64,000 nt of DNA from Isoetes taiwanensis (taxonomy: Eukaryota; Streptophyta; Lycopodiopsida; Isoetales; Isoetaceae), in assembly GCA_021234155.1 (NCBI GenBank), contig JAJEKV010000134.1:934501-998500 (forward strand). The letters run 5' to 3'. This document shows, piece by piece, positions 57,881-64,000 of this stretch; within the stretch, counting starts at the first letter, position 1; every line of letters starts with the position of its first letter. Both the position numbers and the translations under genes were made by a program. The notes beneath the pieces were generated by a model, which saw only the letters and a list, made by a program, of their open reading frames with translations, was not told the DNA's origin and did not search any database.

Positions 57881-58811
57881 TGTTGAGATAATGATCTCAC
57901 ATTCTCACCGTACATCTAGAGGGTTATGAGGAAGAGTCACCAGCAGTTATCGATGCCTCTTAGGCTGGATCGATCCAACCGGAGAGGCACATCCCTTGTA
58001 CATCTATCTATATATTTGTGCTATGGGTTGGGGCCTATCCAACCTAGTTTTCCCTCACCATCAATACATCTGCTCTTCATATTTCTCTCTATTTCTGTTT
58101 TCTAACATGGTATCAGAGCCCAGTCGTAGCCTGGGCAAATTTGGGTCTTAGAAGGATGGATGATGGCAGTGCTGAGGCTGGCAATGAGGAGGACGAGCCT
58201 CCTGATCTGTAATGAGGTAAGTGGGCAGTATTCTATCTATGGGCAGTATTCTATCTATGCCATTCACATTTCAATCCATCCAAAGAAGATCCGGATGCCT
58301 GCATGCATCCTGGATATGGTGCTGGTGAACGCATTTTGTGCTTGTGGTATTTAGATGCTGTGAAGAATTTGCAGCCGAGGATATGAAACCCAAGCATGTA
58401 CATTCAAGATGCATGCTAGAGACTCTAGTTTGTTGTTCCAGACTTTATCCCTGGAAAGAAGCCTGGCCAAGAACGAATTGGTGCAGAGGCTTGTTGTAGG
58501 TAATGCAGCAGAAGACTGCATTGCAGTTTGAGGGGCAGTTGTCTGAAGATCTTGTTCTGGTTCGGATGCCAGATCAAGGGGGATTGTTGACATAATGATC
58601 TCACATCCTCACCATACATCTGGAGGGTTATGAGGAAGAGTCACCAGCAGTTACAGATGCCTCTTGGGCTGGATCGATCCACCCAGAGAGGCACATCCCT
58701 TCGTAATCTATCTACATATTTGTGCTACGGGTTGGGGCCTGTCCAACCTAGTTTTTCCTCATCATCAATACATCTATTCTTCATATTGCTCTCTATTTTT
58801 GTTTTCTAACA
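57881..58811 (+). mobile_element. Small LTR element (TRIM-like) inserted in an LRR exon
   Basis: Direct LTRs of 227 bases lie at 57881-58107 and 58585-58811, both TGTTGA to CTAACA. The primer site TGGTATCAGAGC is at 58108-58119 and a purine stretch (AAGGGGGA) precedes the second LTR. Flanks TCGTG and TCCTG agree at four of five bases. The interior of about 477 bases has no recognisable gag or pol. A 20-base repeat GGCAGTATTCTATCTATG is doubled at 58222-58259. Confidence 0.8.
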
Positions 58812-59404
58812 TCCTGGATTTTTACTGGAAGGGAAACTTGGATATTCTAAGTTTGAGTTACAATAAGTTGTCAAGGGAAAATCCCTTCTGATTTGAGAAA
58901 CTGCAAATGGATACGCCACTTATTCCAACAACTTGGGATACGTATAATGCAAGCTCCTTTGCTGCAACTGGCTTACATGGGGCTCATCTTCTACATATCT
59001 GTGCAGAAAGTCCACCCTCTTTCTTTGCAGACCATCATAAGATATCTGCAGGCAAAATTTTTGCAATCGCATGTGGTTTGTTCATTTCCATGCTAGCAAT
59101 GGGTATTCTTATATTCTTTACAGTTCATTCTATAGAGAAACATGAAGACAACATAAGCACATCATTTGATGAAAAATATGAACAAATACGGGATCGATTA
59201 TAAAAGTTATAACGAAACATGAAGATAGCATAAGCATATCATTTGATGAAAAATATGAAATACTATGGGAATCGATTATGAGAGTTACAGAAAACTTGAG
59301 TACAGAGTACCTAATTGCAGACAAAAGGAACAGTGCAATTTATAAGGCTGAGATAAAAAGAGGACTTGCAGTGGCTGTTAAGAACCTCAAGGATAAAATA
59401 CCCC

Positions 59405-60039
59405 TTCAAAAGATTAGGCATGCTCCCTATATATTTTACGGGGCGTAAAATATTGGCCAATACGTACCTTTGATAATTTGCTAAGTGTAGTTTGGCCTGG
59501 CCCTTTTTCGAATTGCTACGCTAAGAGGTTGTAAATTAAATGGCAAAATCATGGGACTAATTTTTTGTCAAAAATTTGAATTGGCTACGTCAGTAAGACG
59601 ATCTCTAGTTTCTATGATGCTCATTTGAATGTATTAAACATGTTGAATGAGGCAAAAGCACAACTGGATTTGGTAGGATGGATCTCATCGAAAACCATAT
59701 GATAAATGAAACCGACCTTGATTTGAGTTAGGAAGATGAAGAGTACATTTGAACTCGATGATGAAGAACAAATCTGGTCTGCAAATTGCAAATCGAATCA
59801 AAACAAATTTAAACCGAAGTAAAAAATAATGTATTATTAGAAATGCCTTTAGACTTTTAGGGCTAAGCGCAAAAAAATTTAGCCCCTATAAGTGGTAAAA
59901 TTATGTCCCTATGCTTGGACAGTATAGAGCCTAGCCATAACCCTAGAAATATAAAACTATTTTCTGCGTAAATAGCCACCATAACAAGTTGCTAGTGCGT
60001 CACAATATTTTGGAATGGCTACGCTCTAGGGGTTTGAAG

Positions 60040-60074
<35 letters not shown>
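59405..60074. other. Probable insertion in the kinase region, ending in A(31-34)
   Basis: Kinase coding similarity stops after about 59404 and faint similarity resumes after 60075. The DNA between has no gene and ends in an uninterrupted run of more than 30 A (60040-60073), as left by retroposition. I cannot name the element. Confidence 0.4.
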
Positions 60075-60075
<1 letters not shown>

Positions 60076-60415
60076 GAATTGGCTGCTTATGGAGTGAATT
60101 TAATAAGTTGGTGTTTTCAACTGGCCACCACCCTTTGGTCATGGTGAGAATGCATCCTACTATGGCATGGCCGACTATTTTATGAAATATATGAATGTGT
60201 GTCCAACTGGACCGTCGGGGCCACTAAAAAATATCCTGGTCCATACCATGGAAAGTCTGTTATAACATTGCACTCAGCATAGCCCGTGGTTTGGAATATT
60301 TGCATCATTGTTGCATGTCCAGGATTATTGTTAGTGGTGGCATGAAATCTGAGAAAATCTTGTTGACTTTGGAGATGGAACCCAAGATAGCAGATTTTCT
60401 GAATGCCCCTTCAGG

Positions 60416-61189
60416 TAAAATACTTTCCCTGATTCTCTAACATGCATGCACTCTATTACAGATTATTATAATACTGTTTTCTTCCTCTTCCTATTTTTTC
60501 AACCATTGAATTGGTTAATATACCGCAGACCAGAAATGAGCACCATATAGAATGTCCAAAAATTTGGAATATAGGGGAGGGTGCCCTTCTTTCACCCACT
60601 CCCCTTCAATGGCCTAATTTTACCCCTTTAATAGCCCACTTTCTACCATTTGATAGTCCACCTAAAAAACTATTAAAAAATGAGCTAAATGCATGGTCTA
60701 TTGATGAAGGTCAAGTGTGAGTATTTAATGGTCCATTGGAGGGCTTTTGGTGGTCCATTGAATGGCATTTGGAGATCTATCGGTGTCAAAATTACCATAC
60801 AACTTAAAATCCTAATAGCAACCTTTCAATTTGTTGAAACGACTCGTGCTTAGTATCAATTGAAAGTTAAACTTTGAAATTTCATAATGTCATATCAAAA
60901 TAAGAGATTCAAACAAAATAAATCCATCATAATAAAGTTTTTTCGCTTAGGTGGGCGCTTTATAGGCACCCTCCCCTATGACAAATGTCACAAGCAACAC
61001 TTTATATTCTTTTTACAATGCCTACAACGATCGTTGCATGGCTTGAAAAAGTCTTTTATACAACCCTAAAGTTTGCCGCCTTATAAGTTTACTCTCGATA
61101 TTTGCTTGTAATCTTTAAGGATCTCGACATTTGCTTGTAATCTTTAAGTTCTTCAATGCAAGCAAGAGCATATATCATGGCCTAGTATT
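60416..61189. other. Spacer, no gene seen
   Basis: AT-rich sequence after the kinase relic. Small repeats occur (CTCGATATTTGCTTGTAATCTTTAA and CTCGACATTTGCTTGTAATCTTTAA near 61092-61150). No coding pattern recognised. Confidence 0.4.
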
Positions 61190-62260
61190 ATATCACAAAA
61201 TATAACAGAATAGAGACCAATCGTCCACAGAGACCAATCAACCTATGGGACTGAATGAAGAGCAGAACAGACTTATTGATTTTTGGATTAAAAATTCCCC
61301 GCCCCGAAGAGTTTTCGAGGGAAACATTGTGGCAGTAATAAGAATAATGTTAAACTGCACAAATATACATCATGAGATATATATACATGTCAAATGAGTG
61401 TCAGAGGACATAGCTGATCCCGCATATCCATGAGCTTTTGAAAGTATGATCCCAGCATTCACGACTGACTGGGCTTGACCAACTCAGCATAGCATGTCTG
61501 GATTTGATCATATGATGGACAACTCTGAAGGGTATGACATTCATCCTCAACGGCTCCCATTTGGCAGCATTGACAAAGTCTGTCCTGGCGTGGATCCCCA
61601 ATCCATTTGCCCATCTCAATTCAGAGGCGATGTGCATTTGTGCGAATCGAGACAATGAGTTTGCGCATTTTCATTGGCAAATGGGTACATAGTTAGCGTT
61701 GTGGGCCCCATCCAATGTGGAGTTTATGTGGCGCTGGTAATATGCTGTCTTGACCTGTTCAAGGGTGTTAGTATCCCAAAGATTCATGAGGAAGGAAGCA
61801 TCAAGGTACTACTTCCAGCTATGGCGATCTGCTTCTGTTTGCACCTATATGCACCTGTGCTCTTGCACATTCCATCTACTAGCCACTGAGCTCTCTTTTC
61901 CCTTGAGCAAGCCTTGAGGCACTGTGGCCCCATAAGCCAGGTTGGGGAGACGAGCATCGTCCATATTGACCATCTTTTGAAATTAGATGATGTGGCAATC
62001 AAGGGCCACCCATTAAAGAGGCAAGAAACCTGCCTCCTGCAATAGGATTTGATATGGAACCGTGGACCTAACCCCACAATGCCCATGTTAAGAAGGCTTT
62101 CTGCACTTGTTGTCATTGTAGTAGCGAGAGACACCACCGAGCCCCAGACTTCGACTCCATATATAAAAAAAAAGGGTTCGACTAAGATCCTAGACAGGTG
62201 CGACTAATGGGTCCAATCATACAGCTCTGCTCTGTGACTCCTCAACCCCTATTTTTGAGG
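61190..62260 (-). mobile_element. 5'-truncated LINE copy, minus strand
   Basis: Read on the minus strand it starts at the segment that in the plus-strand LINE begins near 45405 (ELYDWTH here, SYMIGAIGH there). It continues through EVWGSVVSL, then IRTNAHRLRIEMGKWIG and the C-terminal zinc motif CQCCQMGAVEDECHTLQSCP (about 61600-61540), and ends with the family stem-loop and CCCATAGGTTGATTGGTCTC. The tail is near 61190. Frames are broken. Same family as 40845-46541 and 63440-64000. Confidence 0.8.
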
Positions 62261-62265
62261 CTTGG

Positions 62266-62625
62266 ATGGATGATCAACTGCTTACTTACCAAAGGCAAAT
62301 AAAGGAGCTCACATCCAAAGTGTCAAAAGAAATAAGGACGACTTGGGATGAGTTCCCCATACTTGAACAAAAACTGCCAAAGGAGTTATGTATTCAGATG
62401 GACAATTGTTGGAAAGAACACAAGATTAGATGGATGTCTGGGGCAATGTCATGAGGCAATATCATACTTGACAGCAATAGGGGTATTCAAGATTGTGAAG
62501 GTGGGGTTCATGATGGTTGGGCATACACATGATGATATAGATGCATTCTTCGGAACTTTCTCTACTAAGCTCAAGAGAGAAAACATGACTAGTCTCCCTG
62601 AACTAATGGATAAATAGTTGCATGA
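62266..62625 (+). pseudogene. DUF7869-type fragment
   Basis: Two overlapping frames read QKLPKELCIQMDNCWKEHKI and then GVFKIVKVGFMMVGHTHDDI followed by DAFFGTFSTKLKRE. The order Leu-Pro-..-Asp-Asn, then VGHTHDDIDAFF, is the signature of the DUF7869 family, which occurs in transposon-related proteins of plants, fungi and animals and has a nuclease-like pattern of His and Asp. A frameshift near 62450 breaks it. No flanking element ends were seen. Confidence 0.6.
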
Positions 62626-63060
62626 GGCAAAACTCGCAACTTTCTAGTTGCAAGCTACGCACATGAAGCAAAATTTGAACTCGCAACTATCTACATGCAA
62701 TCTATAAACCTTTAGCTAGTATGCTATTTGAGGATATCCCCTTGCATTTCATATATACAACTTTTTCTGGAGATTTAGGAAAAATACAAAACCTACATGC
62801 ATATGCAACACACGACGTGATCTCATTTAACGAAGTGGGGCGATCTTGACCGTTGGTCTAGATATAATAGAGAAGTCTCATTCTTGTCAAAGCATTCCAA
62901 TACAAATACCAATCTTGAGCCTTCTATCCCTAGTCCTTGTATTCTACTTTGTTGTACTAAGTAATATTCTTCGCATATTTCTCATGTATGTCTTAGTATT
63001 TTCCCTTGTTTTCACATAGGTTCAAGGCAGTTTAAATGGGAATCCCTTATCAGTTCTAGT
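62626..63060. other. Spacer, nothing recognised
   Basis: AT-rich, no open frame of note. The phrase GCAACTTTCTAGTTGCAAGC at about 62636 is a small inverted repeat. Confidence 0.35.
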
Positions 63061-63063
63061 CCG

Positions 63064-63362
63064 CTCTAAGCCTTAGAATTTCTTTGTCCATATTTTCGTA
63101 GATTTTGCGAAGGCGTTTGACACAGTGCCTTGGGAAAAACTATGGGCAAGATTGTGACAGCTGGAGTTCCTGTAGATTTATAAAATGCAGTGTACAGGTT
63201 ATATGAGAGATGCTCGGGTCAGTTGCAGCCGACAAGCCAACCATTTGATAGTAGTATCGGGGTTCGTCAGGGATGCCCTCTCTCCCCAACATTGTTTGGG
63301 CTTTACATTGATCAGTGGGAGAGTTGGCTTGCTGATAGTGGTGTCAACTCCGGTGGCGTGTA
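63064..63362 (+). pseudogene. LINE reverse transcriptase fragment
   Basis: It reads FVDFAKAFDTVPWEKLWARL (motif A), then RVSCSRQANHL and, across a shift, VRQGCPLSPTLFGLYIDQWE, i.e. motif B of LINE RT. Same family as 44810-45060. Stops and shifts are present; no 3' end is attached. Confidence 0.8.
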
Positions 63363-63439
63363 ATCCGTCCAACATCTCCCTCATGGTGCATGCATGCTCA
63401 TTGTCTCTCTGCATGTCGTGTCTTCAGAAGTGAAAACGC

Positions 63440-64000
63440 GAGAGAAAAGAATAGAATAGAATAGAATAGATTTTTAGCATCCATGGAGACGGACTGGCCT
63501 ATGGGACCCAAACAAAAGAGAGAGCAGCAAACGTATTACTGACAGGATTAAAAAACCCCTGCCCGAAGGGTTTTCGAGGGAAAAACCTTAGCAGTAATAA
63601 GTCTGCTGGCATGCTGTACAATTGTGTAGGACAGTTCAATGCTGTCCCGGAAGACACAACTGAGTCCGTGCATCCATAACCTCCCGGAGGTATGACCCCA
63701 ACAAACCTACTGACGCCGTATTCAACAACTCATGCAACGGTTGGCCAGGCACCAGCAATCGATCATACCGCTCCCTGATATGGGCAAACGCTGGGCAGAC
63801 CTGGAGGGCATGACATTCATCCTCAATGGCGCCCTGGTGGCAACACTGGCAAAGCCTTTGCTCTCGTGCTTCCCGAGCCCAACGTTCTGTCTCAATACGG
63901 AGGCGATGTGCACCCGTGCGAATGGAAGCTATAAGTCTGCGCTTCTTCATGGGCAACTGGGTGTATAAGTACTGGTGTGGGCCTCTCGTGAGCCTCGATT
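63440..64000 (-). mobile_element. LINE 3' end, minus strand, running off the window
   Basis: Starts (as 3' tail) with (TATTC)n at 63450-63472, then the conserved CCCATAGGCC and stem-loop AAAACCCTTCGGGCAGGGGTTTT. The minus-strand frame 63956-63636 follows: IRTGAHRLRIETERWAREAR and the zinc motif CQCCHQGAIEDECHALQVCP. This is the best-preserved C-terminal coding part of the family in the window (106 codons open). The rest lies beyond 64000. Confidence 0.85.

Larger units (their letters stand above)
51841..60415 (+). pseudogene. LRR receptor-like kinase pseudogene, split by insertions
   Basis: Exon 1 (51841-52243) encodes an N-terminal cap (WNTSEKTPFYWKGVTC) and LRRs (GLSLPSKGLTGSISSAIGSL, LQNLTLYNNLLVGVIPHAIG, LRMVDLSYNKLS), then a GT donor at 52244. 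Exon 2 resumes at 57802 (EIPSVLANLTNLQRLD) after the Gypsy element, suffers a frameshift, and is cut by a TRIM. The LRR then continues at 58812 (NLDILSLSYNKLS). The juxtamembrane and membrane part is at about 58907-59150 (KIFAIACGLFISMLAMGILI). A kinase N-lobe follows at about 59150-59400 (ENLSTEYLIADKRNSAIYKA, VAVKNLKDKI), with a 60-70 base duplication around 59128-59270 and stops. A catalytic-loop relic is at about 60245-60415, where HRD is lost (IIVSGGMKSE) but EMEPKIADF remains. The gene is dead. Confidence 0.8.

Noticed and set aside
63064-64000. Twin-primed (5'-inverted) LINE made of the plus RT piece and the minus 3' end
   Set aside because: The RT piece lies beyond the 3' tail of the minus copy, where twin priming cannot place it; two separate insertions are more likely.

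Overview
This is nuclear DNA of a land plant. It holds a nucleus-encoded plastid ribosomal protein S1 gene, an intronless pentatricopeptide-repeat (PPR) gene, a DUF616 (MUCI70/TOD1-type) gene with GT-AG introns, a leucine-rich-repeat receptor kinase relic, and Copia, Gypsy, LINE, CACTA, Helitron and MITE sequences. The PPR gene is built largely of consecutive 31-residue S-type motifs, and there are several LINE copies and an exostosin fragment similar to animal EXT. That would suit a seed-free plant such as a fern, but this placement is inference. No tRNA, rRNA or CRISPR was seen.

Layout. 1-395: last two exons of an unrecognised gene. 0.7-1.8 kb: LINE ORF1-like relic and a PIF/Harbinger-type MITE. 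2.9-4.2 kb (-): plastid S1. 6.2-8.8 kb (-): PPR gene and a partial tandem copy of its 3' end. 9.3-11.1 kb: unrecognised coding-like debris. 11.6-12.8 kb: Mutator-type inverted-repeat element with a nested minus-strand TRIM and an adjoining (TTTTTG)n tract. 14.7-17.9 kb (-): Helitron helicase and Copia relics with a TRIM-like repeat array. 18.1-21.4 kb: Gypsy relic. 21.6-27.2 kb: a CACTA element with matching ends and a TTC target duplication, carrying a piece of an exostosin (GT47) gene. 27.4-28.5 kb (-): second Copia relic. 29.4-32.9 kb: nine-exon DUF616 gene. 34.9-37.4 kb: seven-exon gene for a rhodanese-like, dual-specificity phosphatase and FHA fusion. 40.8-46.5 kb: GC-rich degenerate full-length LINE. 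46.5-50.4 kb: anomalous block. 50.4-60.4 kb: LRR receptor-kinase pseudogene with a complete Gypsy element in its first intron and a TRIM in its second exon. 61.2-64 kb: more LINE pieces and a DUF7869 fragment.

The two best-supported intact multi-exon genes are the DUF616 gene and the phosphatase fusion. In both, the exon lengths I derived sum to a multiple of three and every intron phase agrees. The S1 and PPR genes point to organelle translation and organelle RNA processing. I see no operon-like cooperation; genes are islands in transposon-rich DNA.

Two observations stand out. First, the rhodanese-like/DSP/FHA protein keeps its Cys-x5-Arg phosphatase loop, and I do not recognise this architecture in plants. 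Second, 46541-50365 looks like a cross-faded consensus of its two neighbours: close to the right-hand sequence (50365-54390) at its left end, close to the left-hand LINE (42810-46540) at its right end, and interleaved in short tracts between. I read this as an assembly artefact, so no gene in that block should be trusted.
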